A DNA stretch of 64,000 nucleotides from Streptomyces sp. NBC_00433. Lineage in GTDB: Bacteria; Actinomycetota; Actinomycetes; Streptomycetales; Streptomycetaceae. Positions within the stretch are counted from its first letter, which is position 1. Each line of letters begins with the position of its first letter. This document shows, one piece after another, positions 38,044 through 47,210 of this stretch. The DNA is taken from the NCBI GenBank assembly GCA_036015235.1, contig CP107926.1:4421501-4485500 (forward strand), in the 5' to 3' direction. A model generated the notes under the pieces. It was not told the DNA's origin, ran no database searches, and saw only the letters and a program-made list of their open reading frames with translations. A program made the position numbers and the translations under genes.

Positions 38044-41000
38044 ATGAATTCGCGTGCCCGCGCCGCGTCCAGAGCCTTGTTGGCCGGATGTGTCGCCCTT
38101 GCCGTCGCCACCGCCTTGTCGTCCGCGCCGGCGACGGCCGACAGTCCTGCCGCGTCGGGGCCTTCCGAGGTCGCCGTGATCCCGCCGAACGACACGATGG
38201 TTCCGGCCACCGACCGCGTGCTGGCCGCCGGGGTCAGCGGCTTCCTGCACCAGCGGCAGGGGGTGGCCGGCGTGGTGTGGACGGGCTATGCCACCGGCGC
38301 CGACCGTACGCTGCCGGCCCTGGCCGGGCTTCCGGGCGCGAGTTTCGTGTCGGCGGGCGGCGACGCCCTCTTCTGGCTGGACGTCAACGCGGGTGTGCTC
38401 CGGGTCGCGGCGCCCGACCACGACTCGCCGACCACTTACCCGATCCCCGCCGGGTGGACCGTCGCGGATCTGGCGGAGAACGGGACCAGGGCGCTGGCGT
38501 TCAAGCCGGTGAGCTCGGCGGGTCCCGGGCAGCTGGAGGTGCTGGACCTGGGGGCGGACGGCGGCGTCACCCCTGTGCCGGTCACCGGCCTGCCCGACGG
38601 CGCGCTGATCTCGGCCACCCCGACGAACGGCACGACGGACGGCGATCGGCACGGGATCGTGCAGTACCAGGCCCGCACGGGGGCGGCGACGCAGTACGCC
38701 CTGGTGGACCTCGACACCGGCGCGGCCGTCCCCGTACCGGGGATGAGCGGCGCCACGCGGGTGCTCCTCACGCCCTCGGACGTCGCCTGGGTGCTGCGCG
38801 ACACCACGCACGTCGCGACGGTGGTCAAGATGCTGCCGCAGAGCGCCGTCCTGGACGGCTCCGCCGCCTCCATGACGCCCGCCTCGGTGACCATCCCCGA
38901 CCTGGCGTCGTACACCTTCCTGCCGGTCGGCGACCACCTGCTGACCGTCGAGACGCAGTCCCTCGCCGCGCCGGCCCCCAAGCCCCTGGTCGACCACCCC
39001 TTCGGCGGCGGCGACGCGACGACCGTGATGGGTGCCGACCTCGGGGCGCCGGCCGCGGCCTCCGACGGCTCGGTGCTCTCCGTCGGCGGGGCGGACGCCA
39101 CCGTGTCGGGGGTGCACCGCTACCAGGCCGCGGCGGGCGGCGCGCTGGCCGACACCACCGTGCTCGACCTGCCGCCCCTGCCGTCGACCAACGCGGGGCT
39201 CTCGCTGGCCAACGGATTCCTGCGGCACATCGAGAACATCCCGGCCGCCGGCGCCCAGCAGGCGCACCTGGCCCTGCACAACTACCCGATCGCAGCGGGC
39301 ACGGACACCGGCTCGGGCCGCTTCGGCGGGTCGTACCCCGCGACCCTGCCGGCCACCGCGCTGCCCTGCGAGGCCGGCAAGAGCTGCGTGCGCACCGTCG
39401 ACGGCAACTGGTACGGGACGTCCTTCCTGATGGCCGACGGGCCCGGCCCCGACAGCCGGATCCACAGCGAGATCGACGGCGCCACCAGCACGATGACCGT
39501 CCCGCTGCCCTTCGAGGGCGGGCGGATCGTGGACGCCTCGCTCGACTACCAGGTGGTCGAGAGCGCGACGACGCAGTACGTGGTCCAGACCGGCCAGCGG
39601 GAGGTCAGCGCGCGGGGACCGGTCACCGGCGCCGCCCTGTGGGACAACACCTTCTGGCAGGCGTCGACGACCGGGGCCGCGGGTACGGTCAACGCCTTCG
39701 ACCTGACCTCCTACCCGACCAAGGCCGTCCGCAGCATCGCGACCGGGGTCGCGTGCCGCCCGACCGAACTCCAGGTCTCCCAGCACTGGCTCTACTGGTC
39801 CTGCGGGACCACCGGCCACGCGGGCGTCTACGACCTCGCCTCCGGGCGGAAGATCGCCGTGCCCCCGGGGCGGGCGCTGCTCGGCGACGGCTACCTGGTG
39901 CAGCACGACGCCGCCGCGGGCCGGCTGGTCATGACCGACTTCCACTCGGGCACGGCGGCAGCTCCCGTCAGGCTCGCCGACCTGCCCGACTCCGGGCTCA
40001 CCGACGACCGCGGCATCACCTTCGCCGTCGACCGCCACGGCTCGGACGTCGCCTACGTCGCGGCCGACCGCACCGTGCACGTGCTCGCGCCCGGCGTGCC
40101 GGCCTCCCCGCTGACCGCGACCGCGCCGACCGGCCAGCAGCAGGTCTACCCGAGGTCCAGCAGCACGGGCGTCTTCAACGCCTACATCACCCTCGACCGT
40201 CCGGTGGACGGCTGGCAGCTGACCATCAGCGACGCCGCCACCGGCAAGACCGCCGCCACCTTCAACGGCGGCCCGGCGCACGAGATCGTGAGCGTGCAGT
40301 GGGGCGGCCACCTCGCAAGCGGCGCCCTGGCGCTGAGCGGCCCGTACAAGTGGAAGCTCACCGCGACCGCCGGCGGCGCCGCCACCGCCGTCCAGGGCGC
40401 GTCCGGCACGCTCGTGGTCTTCTGCGGGGCGCTGCGCTTCCGCAGCTACGACTGCGACGGCCAGCAGGCCATGCTCGGCGTCAGGCACGGCCCCTACGGC
40501 GGCTACGAAGGCCACTGGTGGGGCGCCACCGCGACGGGCGGCCTGGTCGACGGCGGATACACCGACGACTGGATTCCCGGCACGGGCCCGGGTGACACCT
40601 CCGCGCTGGTCCCCTTCGGCGACATCAACGGCGACGGCACGGGCGACCTGCTGGCGCGCGACCCGTCCGGTGTCCTCACCGCCTACCTCGGCTTGGGCCA
40701 GGCGTACTTCAACACCGGGGAAGCCGACGTCAAGCGCGTCCGCATCGGCGGCGGCTGGAACATCTACAACACGCTGCTGTCCACCGGCGACCTCAACGGG
40801 GACGGGCACGACGACCTCGTCGCCCGCGACGCCGCGGGAGTGCTGTGGTTCTACGCCGGCACCGGGAAGTCGTCCCTCACGTCCCGGGTGCGGATCGGCG
40901 GCGGCTGGAACACGTACACCAAGCTGGTCGCGACGGGCGACCTCACCGGTGACGGCGCCGGGGACCTGGTCGCCGTGGACGGCTCGGGTGTGATGTGGCG

Positions 41001-41235
41001 CTACAGCGGCAACAAGCAGGGCGGCTTCACGACCCGGGTGAAGATCGGCGCGGGCTGGACGATGTACAACACGATCGTCGGCTTCGGCGACCTGAGCCAC
41101 GACGGCAACAACGACCTCGTCGCCCGTGACTCCGCGGGCCGCCTGTGGCGCTACGACGGCACGGCGTCGGGCGTCTTCAGCGGTGCCCGGGTGCAGATCG
41201 GCTCGGGCTTCAACTCCTACGTCGGCCTCTACTGA
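38044..41235 (+). CDS. large secreted FG-GAP/VCBS-repeat protein
   Basis: This 1,063-aa exported protein has a signal peptide at residues 1-33 (ASRALLAGCVALAVATALS, then ATADS). Residues about 50-800 look like propeller-type repeats (GVWTGYATG, PLPSTNAGLSLANGFLRHIEN), and around 710-800 an FlgD-like Ig segment (GWQLTISDAATGKTAATF). The C-terminal 220 residues carry FG-GAP repeats (DINGDGTGDLLARDPSGVLTAYLG, RIGGGWNIYNTLLSTGDLNGDGHDDLVARDAAGVLW) with calcium-loop D-x-N-x-D patterns. ATG 38044 follows GGGGGAGAC. It shares layout and repeat type with the 15349 protein, so the window holds two members of one extracellular family. The ligand is unknown. Confidence 0.9.
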   Translation: MNSRARAASRALLAGCVALAVATALSSAPATADSPAASGPSEVAVIPPNDTMVPATDRVLAAGVSGFLHQRQGVAGVVWTGYATGADRTLPALAGLPGASFVSAGGDALFWLDVNAGVLRVAAPDHDSPTTYPIPAGWTVADLAENGTRALAFKPVSSAGPGQLEVLDLGADGGVTPVPVTGLPDGALISATPTNGTTDGDRHGIVQYQARTGAATQYALVDLDTGAAVPVPGMSGATRVLLTPSDVAWVLRDTTHVATVVKMLPQSAVLDGSAASMTPASVTIPDLASYTFLPVGDHLLTVETQSLAAPAPKPLVDHPFGGGDATTVMGADLGAPAAASDGSVLSVGGADATVSGVHRYQAAAGGALADTTVLDLPPLPSTNAGLSLANGFLRHIENIPAAGAQQAHLALHNYPIAAGTDTGSGRFGGSYPATLPATALPCEAGKSCVRTVDGNWYGTSFLMADGPGPDSRIHSEIDGATSTMTVPLPFEGGRIVDASLDYQVVESATTQYVVQTGQREVSARGPVTGAALWDNTFWQASTTGAAGTVNAFDLTSYPTKAVRSIATGVACRPTELQVSQHWLYWSCGTTGHAGVYDLASGRKIAVPPGRALLGDGYLVQHDAAAGRLVMTDFHSGTAAAPVRLADLPDSGLTDDRGITFAVDRHGSDVAYVAADRTVHVLAPGVPASPLTATAPTGQQQVYPRSSSTGVFNAYITLDRPVDGWQLTISDAATGKTAATFNGGPAHEIVSVQWGGHLASGALALSGPYKWKLTATAGGAATAVQGASGTLVVFCGALRFRSYDCDGQQAMLGVRHGPYGGYEGHWWGATATGGLVDGGYTDDWIPGTGPGDTSALVPFGDINGDGTGDLLARDPSGVLTAYLGLGQAYFNTGEADVKRVRIGGGWNIYNTLLSTGDLNGDGHDDLVARDAAGVLWFYAGTGKSSLTSRVRIGGGWNTYTKLVATGDLTGDGAGDLVAVDGSGVMWRYSGNKQGGFTTRVKIGAGWTMYNTIVGFGDLSHDGNNDLVARDSAGRLWRYDGTASGVFSGARVQIGSGFNSYVGLY

Positions 41236-41263
41236 CCGCGCCCCTGCCCGCCGCGCTCACCGC

Positions 41264-41294
41264 GTCAGCCCCAGGCCGGACGCCTGGGGCTGAC
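41264..41294. terminator. bidirectional terminator between converging genes
   Basis: GTCAGCCCCAGGC (41264-41276), a CGGAC loop and GCCTGGGGCTGAC (41282-41294) form a perfect 13-bp stem between the FG-GAP gene (+) and the WhiB gene (-), ending 3 bp from the latter's stop. Confidence 0.88.
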
Positions 41295-41296
41295 GG

Positions 41297-41554
41297 CTAG
41301 TCACGACGGGCGCGGGCGCGCTGGGCGCGGCGCCTCATCGTGCGGCGTTCGTCCTCGCTGAGTCCGCCCCAGACACCGGAGTCCTGCCCGGTCTCCAGCG
41401 CCCACTCGCGGCACTCGCCCATGACGGGGCACCTGCGGCAGACGGTCTTGGCTTCCTCGATCTTCAGAAGCGCGGGGCCGGAATTGCCGACGGGGAAGAA
41501 CAGCTCGGGGTCCTCGTCACGGCACGCGGCGCGGTTCTGCCAGTCGGGGGTCAT
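41297..41554 (-). CDS. WhiB-family iron-sulfur regulator (WblE-like)
   Basis: This 85-aa WhiB-type protein has four cysteines at residues 11, 39, 42 and 48 (AACRDEDPELFFP; VCRRCPVMGEC) that bind a [4Fe-4S] cluster. The GVWGG turn follows, then a basic DNA-binding tail (RRTMRRRAQRARARRD). The short size and the FFPxGNxGPALLxIEEAKxVCRRCPV phrase fit WblE/WhiB1-like members, which bind the sigma-70 region 4 of the primary sigma factor. ATG 41554 follows GGAGG at good spacing. A 65-aa membrane protein gene lies 53 bp upstream on the same strand. Confidence 0.93.
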   Translation of the reverse strand: MTPDWQNRAACRDEDPELFFPVGNSGPALLKIEEAKTVCRRCPVMGECREWALETGQDSGVWGGLSEDERRTMRRRAQRARARRD

Positions 41555-41607
41555 CGTTCCTCCATCGCTCGATCGGCCTTTCGTCTCGGGCCCCGGGGGG
41601 CACGTCC

Positions 41608-41805
41608 TCAGCCGAACACGACGACGAGCGCGGCGGCGAAGACGATCAGAACCGCCGCGGACAGCAGGACGATGCGCCCCAGGGACATCGAGGCCGCGGC
41701 ATGGTGCCCGGGGCGCCCGTCTCGTGCGTGCTTGTGCGGGTGGCCGACAGACGCGCCGGCAGCCCACGGGTGACTGCTCTGTGTGGTCATCCTGAAATGC
41801 GTCAT
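41608..41805 (-). CDS. small single-pass membrane protein
   Basis: This 65-aa protein has a His-rich soluble N-terminus (MTTQSSHPW, GHPHKHARDGRPGHH) and one C-terminal transmembrane helix (MSLGRIVLLSAAVLIVFAAALVVVFG). AGGAGG lies 6 bp before the ATG, so translation is credible despite the size. It lies just upstream of the WhiB gene on the same strand and could share its transcript. I do not recognise a family. The histidines might bind metal, but that is only a guess from composition. Confidence 0.7.
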   Translation of the reverse strand: MTHFRMTTQSSHPWAAGASVGHPHKHARDGRPGHHAAASMSLGRIVLLSAAVLIVFAAALVVVFG

Positions 41806-42126
41806 GGTGACCTCCTGACCGCTGAACGGAAATCAAAGCGAAAGAATCCGCACCAACTCTCCCGCCCACGACGGCCGCCCCCGCCCGGAGTGCGGCCGGG
41901 GGCCCTTCGCCGGCCGGTCCGGCGGCGCGAACGCCGTGCTCAAAGGGGGTGCCGGGACGCCGTCGCCGCCGGACCGCCCGGCAAGGCCCGGGTCCGTACG
42001 GAAGTGCATAACCGTTGGCTATGACGGGGGTTCTTGGACAGGGAGGCGCTCGGGGCCGCACCATCGGACGCGTAGCGGATGCGGCGTCGGTTCGCGGACG
42101 CGGTGCGGACGAAGGGGAGATCGACT
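41806..42126. other. divergent intergenic region
   Basis: The stretch nearest the small membrane gene is AT-richer (GGAAATCAAAGCGAAAGAATCC), probably its promoter. A CCCCCG/CGGGGG stem (41878-41902) is present. No gene is seen before the aldo/keto reductase. Confidence 0.4.
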
Positions 42127-43146
42127 GTGCGGTACCGGCTGCTGGGCCAGACCGGGTTGCGTGTCTCGGAGTTGTTCCTGGGTGCGATGACCTTCGGTGA
42201 GCAGGGCGGCGTGGGGGCGCCGCCGGAGGAGTGCGGGCGCATGCTCGACGCGTACGCCGACGCCGGCGGGAATGTGGTCGACACGGCGATCAACTACCGG
42301 GGCGGGGAGAGCGAGGCCATCCTGGGGGAGCTGCTCGAAGGCCGCCGCGACCGCTTCGTGCTGGCCACGAAATACACCGTCTCCCGGGACGGCAGCGACC
42401 CGAACGCCGCGGGCAACCACCGCAAGAACCTCACCCTGTCGCTGGAGACGAGCCTGCGGCGGCTCCGCACCGACTACATCGACCTCTACTGGGTGCACCT
42501 GTGGGACCGGCACACCCCGGTCGAGGAGACGATGCGGGCCCTGGACGACGCCGTGCGCACCGGGAAGATCCTCTACGTGGGCATCTCCGACGCCCCCGCA
42601 TGGGTCGTCTCCCGCGCCAACACCCTTGCCGAGTGGCGCGGTTGGACGCCCTTCGCGGGCCTCCAGGTCCCCTACAGCCTGCTCAACCGCGACAGCGAGC
42701 GCGAACTGCTGCCCATGGCCGAGGCGTTCGGGATGAGCGTGGCCGCCTGGGGGCCGCTGGCCGGCGGGGTGCTCTCGGGCAAGTTCACCCGGCCCGGCGG
42801 ACCCGGCGGGGCCACCCGGGTCGCGCCCGAGTCGCTCGGCGAGCGCGAACTGGCCGCGGCGCGGGCCGTGCAGGAGGTCGCGGGCGAGCTGGGGGTCACC
42901 GCGTCGCAGGTGGCCATCGCCTGGACCCGCGCCCGGTCCCGTGCCGTCCACCCGATCATCGGCGCCCGGAGCGTGGAGCAGCTCAAGGACAACCTCGGCG
43001 CCCTCGACGTCGCGCTGCCCGCGGAGGCGGTCGAACGCCTGGAGGCGGCGGTGGACTTCACCGCGGGCTTCCCCACCGACTTCATCGACCAGACCGGCCC
43101 GTGGGTCTTCGGCGACGCGTCGGCGAGGGTCGACGGGAGGGCCTGA
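42127..43146 (+). CDS. aldo/keto reductase
   Basis: This 339-aa NADPH-dependent oxidoreductase with a TIM-barrel fold has all landmarks of the family. They are RYRLLGQTGLRVSELFLGAMTFGEQ (start), FDTAINY-type VVDTAINYRGGESE (catalytic Asp and Tyr), ATKYTVSRDG (catalytic Lys), DYIDLYWVHLWDRHTPVEE (catalytic His) and PIIGARSVEQLKDNLGAL (cofactor binding). It belongs to the YajO/PdxI-like group; the physiological substrate is not evident. GTG 42127 has GGGGAG 9 bp upstream; the longer frame from 42079 lacks one. It is a single gene, with neighbours on the other strand. Confidence 0.93.
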   Translation: MRYRLLGQTGLRVSELFLGAMTFGEQGGVGAPPEECGRMLDAYADAGGNVVDTAINYRGGESEAILGELLEGRRDRFVLATKYTVSRDGSDPNAAGNHRKNLTLSLETSLRRLRTDYIDLYWVHLWDRHTPVEETMRALDDAVRTGKILYVGISDAPAWVVSRANTLAEWRGWTPFAGLQVPYSLLNRDSERELLPMAEAFGMSVAAWGPLAGGVLSGKFTRPGGPGGATRVAPESLGERELAAARAVQEVAGELGVTASQVAIAWTRARSRAVHPIIGARSVEQLKDNLGALDVALPAEAVERLEAAVDFTAGFPTDFIDQTGPWVFGDASARVDGRA

Positions 43147-43196
43147 CCTGAACGGGCCTTCCGGGGCCCGCCCGGCCGGGCGGGCCCCGTAGGGCG

Positions 43197-44348
43197 TCAG
43201 CGGGTCAGGATGGCGCCCGAGGCGAAGGAGTCGCCGTTGTCGCTGGAGACGTAGTGCCAGCCGCCGACGGTGAGGTGGCTGCCCGAGGCGGCCACGGCGG
43301 AGACGCCCAGCGGGAGTCGGGGGTCGTTCTCGGGCAGGCCGAGGGACTTCCAGCCCGCGGCGGGGGTCCAGGCGAGGCCGACCGCCGCGTCGTCGTTGCC
43401 GCCGACGACGGCGAGGCCGCCGTGCGGGCGCAGGGTCAGCGCCTGCAGGGCGAAGGTGCCCGCGGGCAGGGGCACCTGGGCCCACGAGGTGCCGTTCCAG
43501 TGGAGGGCAAGACCCGCGGGCCGCTGCTTGTCGGTGTCGCGGGACCATCCCACCGCCCACACGTCGTCGGGCGTGCGCGCGGCGATGTCGAAGAGGACCG
43601 AGGAGTCGGGGAAGGCGGGGGTCGCGGTCCGCGTCCACTGCTGCCCGTCCCAGTGCACGACGAGGGACTGGCCGCTGTCGTAGTCCGCGCCGACCACCCA
43701 GACGTCGTCCGGTGCGACCTCGTCGACCTGGTAGAGGCCCCAGTTGTCCGACCCCGGAATCCGCACGTTCCGCCACTTCTGCCCGTCCCAGTGCTGGACG
43801 ACGGGGACTTGGGCCCAGGTGTCCTGCGCGTAGCCCTCGCCCACCGCCCAGGCGTCCTGTCCTGAGAGCGAACTCACCGACAGCAGGCTGGCGCTGACCG
43901 TGCCGGCGGGCAGCGTCCTGTCGGCCGTCAGCTTCCACGAGCCGGCGGCGTAGCGGCCGACCAGGACTCCCTGGGTGTCCGCTCCCTGGTCGCCGACGAA
44001 GAAGGCCGAGCCGTCGGAATTCGTGGCGATGTCGTTGATCCTGCTGTCCCACGCGCCGGCACCCTTGAGCGGCAACTGCCGCCAGGTGTCGCCCTTCGCG
44101 AGGTCGCGCTCGTAGAGCGTGGGGGTGAATCCGGTGGTCGCGTCGTCCGGGTCCGTCAGGACCTGAGCGCCGGCGGCCCAGGTGACCGACGGCGTCGGCT
44201 GCGCCACGCTCATCACCGAGACGGGGCCGGTGGACGTCTCCGCCCACGTACCGCTGCCCGCCGCCGCTGCCACGGCCGGGCCGCTCACGGCCAGCGTCAC
44301 GGCTCCCGTGGCGGCGAGGATCTGCGCTGCCCTGCGTTGGAACGACAC
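43197..44348 (-). CDS. secreted propeller-like protein of unknown function
   Basis: This 383-aa exported protein has a signal peptide at residues 1-30 (RRAAQILAATGAVTLAVSG, then AVAAAAG). The mature part is built of repeats of the type DDVWAVGxxxDxxxxLVxHWDGxxWxxVxxP (for example DDVWVVGADYDSGQSLVVHWDGQQW, DDVWAVGWSRDT, LALHWNGTSWAQVPLP). This suggests a beta-propeller of seven or so blades. Such proteins are common in Streptomyces with no assigned activity. GTG 44348 has GGGAG about 9 bp upstream; the open frame extends to 44393 without one. There are no partners in the same orientation. Confidence 0.85.
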   Translation of the reverse strand: MSFQRRAAQILAATGAVTLAVSGPAVAAAAGSGTWAETSTGPVSVMSVAQPTPSVTWAAGAQVLTDPDDATTGFTPTLYERDLAKGDTWRQLPLKGAGAWDSRINDIATNSDGSAFFVGDQGADTQGVLVGRYAAGSWKLTADRTLPAGTVSASLLSVSSLSGQDAWAVGEGYAQDTWAQVPVVQHWDGQKWRNVRIPGSDNWGLYQVDEVAPDDVWVVGADYDSGQSLVVHWDGQQWTRTATPAFPDSSVLFDIAARTPDDVWAVGWSRDTDKQRPAGLALHWNGTSWAQVPLPAGTFALQALTLRPHGGLAVVGGNDDAAVGLAWTPAAGWKSLGLPENDPRLPLGVSAVAASGSHLTVGGWHYVSSDNGDSFASGAILTR

Positions 44349-44461
44349 GTTGGAATCTCCCTTCGCGGAGGAGCGGTCCTCCTCCCTTCTCATCGACGCG
44401 GCACGCCCCCGGAGGCGTTACTTCCGGTCCGCGGGCAGCCGTCCGCGCGACTGCCGTACGT

Positions 44462-45976
44462 TCACAGGCGGGAGAGGACCGCGCGGGCCGCGACGCCGAC
44501 GGCCTCGCGGGCCTCCTCGGAGTCGTCCCGCGTCTCGAAGCCGTGCTCCGCCGACGGCACGTCGACGACCCTGACGTCCACCCCCGCGGTGTGCGCGGCC
44601 GCCAGGAAGTCCCCCACCGTCGCGGCGAACTCGGGGCGCTCGCGGCCCACCCGGGTCAGCACGACCGGCAGCCGCCCCGCGCCGCGCACCGCCTCCGCGG
44701 GCCGGAAGCGCGGCCCCACCCCCCACCCCGGCAGCGGCGCAAGCAGCGGATACGACAGCGCGAGGCACCGCAGCCAGGGCGGCGGCGCCGCGAGCCAGTC
44801 CGCCGCGATCAGCCCGCCCACCGACAGGAACCACAGCGCCACCCGCTCGGCGTCGACCCGCGGGTGCGCCCGCACCAGCGCGACCGCGTCCCGTACGTCC
44901 CGCGCCGCCCGCTCGAAGTCGGACAGGCCGTGCAGCCGGTGGTCCACCGTGGCGCCGACCGCGCCGAGGTCCGCCAGGAGGCGGGCGTAGCCGACCAGGG
45001 CCGGCCAGTCGCGCGGTGTGGGCCGCGCCCCCTCGGGGACGGGCCCGCCGTGCACGAGCACCACCGCGGGGCCGGGCCCGTCCCCGTCGGGCAGGTGGAG
45101 GTCCACCCGGCCCACCCGCTCGCGCGGGCGCTCCGGCACGTCGATGAGGAACGGCCGCAGGTGCGCGGGCGGTTCGGCCGCCGACGGCCCGCGCGCGGCG
45201 GCCCCCTCGCCCGCCGCGGCGCGCAGCAGGACCCGGGCCGTCGCGTCCGGTTCCGACAGCATCGGCCAGTGCCCGGTGGCCATTTCCAGGTAACTCACGT
45301 GCGGGGCGGCGAGGTAGGCGAGCCGGGGGTCGCCGAGGGCGAGCGCCCTCTCGACCATCGCGAGGCTCGACCCGTTCGCGGCGCACAGCACGCCGGTCAC
45401 CGGCACCGTGCCGGACGCGCCCGCGGAGCCGTTCAACCGCAGCGGCTGCGCCAGCGTCGCCCACGGCTGCGGCACGGCCTGCCGCACCAGGCGTTCCGCC
45501 CCTGCCGGGCCGAGCCCCTCGAAACTGCCGCGCCCGCGCCACCCCTCCTCCGACGGCGGCGCCGACACCCCTTCGGCTCCCGGCCCCCCGATCCGCCGCA
45601 GCGCCTCCTCGCGCAGGGCCTGCTCCGGTACGAGCGCGGCCGGCGGGTCCCCGTCCTGCGGCATCGGGGTGTCGACCAGGACGATCCGCGCGACCCGGTC
45701 CGGCAGCCGGTCCGCCGCGCCGACCACCGGGTGGACGCCGTAGCAGTGGCCGACCAGCACGACCTCGCGCGCGCCGGTCTCCCGCACCGCCCGCAGCACG
45801 TCCGCGATGTGCGACTCAAGGTCCGCGCCCGCGCCCCCTTCCCGTTCGCCCATGCCGCTGAGCGTCAGGCAGTACGCCTCCGCGCCCGCCTCCCGCAGCC
45901 GCCCGGCCACCTCCTGCCAGATCCATCCGCCGGTGTGCAGCCCCGGCACCAGGACGAACGCCGTACCAGCCGCCAT
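44462..45976 (-). CDS. tandem two-domain alpha/beta hydrolase
   Basis: This 504-aa protein fuses two alpha/beta hydrolase domains. Domain 1 (residues 1-235) has an oxyanion strand (FVLVPGLHTGGWIWQEVAGRL), the elbow VVLVGHCYGVHPVV with Cys where Ser is usual, an acidic strand (VLVDTPMP) and a late His (TGHWPML). Domain 2 (residues 260-504) has VVLVHGGPVPEG, the elbow ALWFLSVGGLIAADW (Ser nucleophile) and a final His (SAEHGFE), like dienelactone-hydrolase or peptidase-type folds. ATG 45976 follows GGAGGAGGCGGAG. It is divergent from a MerR regulator whose operator lies between. The fusion could act on one substrate in two steps; this is inferred. Confidence 0.85.
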   Translation of the reverse strand: MAAGTAFVLVPGLHTGGWIWQEVAGRLREAGAEAYCLTLSGMGEREGGAGADLESHIADVLRAVRETGAREVVLVGHCYGVHPVVGAADRLPDRVARIVLVDTPMPQDGDPPAALVPEQALREEALRRIGGPGAEGVSAPPSEEGWRGRGSFEGLGPAGAERLVRQAVPQPWATLAQPLRLNGSAGASGTVPVTGVLCAANGSSLAMVERALALGDPRLAYLAAPHVSYLEMATGHWPMLSEPDATARVLLRAAAGEGAAARGPSAAEPPAHLRPFLIDVPERPRERVGRVDLHLPDGDGPGPAVVLVHGGPVPEGARPTPRDWPALVGYARLLADLGAVGATVDHRLHGLSDFERAARDVRDAVALVRAHPRVDAERVALWFLSVGGLIAADWLAAPPPWLRCLALSYPLLAPLPGWGVGPRFRPAEAVRGAGRLPVVLTRVGRERPEFAATVGDFLAAAHTAGVDVRVVDVPSAEHGFETRDDSEEAREAVGVAARAVLSRL

Positions 45977-46060
45977 CTCCGCCTCCTCCCACGCCCCGTC
46001 CGCGCCTTGCGCGCGCACGCCCGGACGGCGGTCCGCCGCCCGGTCCGCCGGTAACGTAGG

Positions 46061-46080
46061 AACTCCCCCTGAGGGAGGTT
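46061..46080. promoter_or_regulatory. candidate MerR-type operator
   Basis: AACTCCCCCTGAGGGAGGTT is an imperfect inverted repeat (AAC-TCCC / GGGA-GTT type) ending 6 bp before the MerR ATG. MerR proteins bind such repeats within their promoter spacer. Confidence 0.5.
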
Positions 46081-46086
46081 CAAGCC

Positions 46087-47037
46087 ATGCCACCCGACCA
46101 CCTGTGGAGCATCGGCGAGCTGGCCGAGCGCGGCGGCGTCAGCGTCAAGACCGTGCGGTTCTACTCCGACCGCGGCCTGCTGCCCGAGGCCCACCGCAGC
46201 GCGGGCGGGCACCGCAGATACGGCCCCGGGGCGCTGGACCGGCTGGGCACCATCCGGTCGCTGCGCGCGCTCGGACTCGGCGTCCCCGCCATCGCGCGCG
46301 TCCTGCGCGAGGACGGGGCGGACGGCGGCGTGCTGGACGCGGTCCCGGCCGGCGGCGCGCTGGAGGACGCCGTCGCGGGCCGCCTGCGCGAGGTCGGCTC
46401 GCGGCTGGCCGCGCTGCGCTGGCAGGAGACGGCGCTGCGGCTGCTGCACGACTGCGGCCCCGGGGAGCGGGCCGAGCGCCTGCGGCTGCTCGGCGCGGTG
46501 TGCGCGACCGCGGCGCCGCCCAGCACCGTCGCGATGGCGCGCTTCTGGCGGCGCTGGCTGCCCCCGCGGATGCCGCAGCGGATCGTCGTACGCGTCGTCG
46601 AGCTGGCCGTCCCGCAGCCCCCCGACGACCCGACGCCCGAGCAGGCACTCGCTTTCGCCCGGCTGCACGCCTTCGTCTCCGCCGACTGCACGGGCCGCAC
46701 CGGCAGCGGCCAGCCCGCCGCCCACGGCCCGGACACGGGGCACCGGCCCGGCGTGCTCTACGAGGGCCTGGAGGAGGCCTACGAACTGGCGGCGCCCCAT
46801 CTGCGCGCCGGCCGCCCCCCGCACGCGGGTGAGGCGCTCGACTGCTTCGTCGCGGCATACGCGACCTCCCAGCGGGTCCCCGACACGGCCGCCTTCCGCC
46901 GCGGCCTGGGCTCCGTCCTGGCGGCCGACCCCCGCATCGACCACTACTGGGACCTCGTCGCCCGCATCACCGGCCCCGCCCAGCCCACCCCGGGAGCCGC
47001 CCACACCTGGCTCACCACCGCTCTCGCGCCGCACTGA
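46087..47037 (+). CDS. MerR-family regulator
   Basis: This 316-aa regulator has an N-terminal MerR winged helix (LWSIGELAERGGVSVKTVRFYSDRGLLPEAHRSAGGHRRYG, GALDRLGTIRSLRALGLGVPAIARVL), the dimer helix, and a large C-terminal domain of about 200 residues (YEGLEEAYELAAPHLRAGRPP, DHYWDLVARITG). This is longer than metal-type MerR proteins and suggests a small-molecule ligand. The gene faces the two-domain hydrolase with 110 bp between starts, so it probably controls it. ATG 46087 is near the inverted repeat, and GGGAGG serves as both operator arm and ribosome site. Confidence 0.9.
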   Translation: MPPDHLWSIGELAERGGVSVKTVRFYSDRGLLPEAHRSAGGHRRYGPGALDRLGTIRSLRALGLGVPAIARVLREDGADGGVLDAVPAGGALEDAVAGRLREVGSRLAALRWQETALRLLHDCGPGERAERLRLLGAVCATAAPPSTVAMARFWRRWLPPRMPQRIVVRVVELAVPQPPDDPTPEQALAFARLHAFVSADCTGRTGSGQPAAHGPDTGHRPGVLYEGLEEAYELAAPHLRAGRPPHAGEALDCFVAAYATSQRVPDTAAFRRGLGSVLAADPRIDHYWDLVARITGPAQPTPGAAHTWLTTALAPH

Positions 47038-47210
47038 CCCGGCGGCCGACCCGCCGCCCCGCCCCGCCGTCCGGTCCGCGAGACCCGATCCCGCCTGCCG
47101 AGGCACGACCTGCCGGGCGCACGGGCCCGTGAGACGGTGGAAGGAAGGCCCCGAGCGGCCGCGCGGTGACGCGTGCAGCGAAGCCGCGCCCAGGAGAGGA
47201 CGACCTGAGC

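Noticed and set aside
44418..45542. Arg/Ala/Gly-rich minus-strand frame overlapping the two-domain hydrolase
   Set aside because: Alternate frame of the real gene, with extreme composition and no domain.
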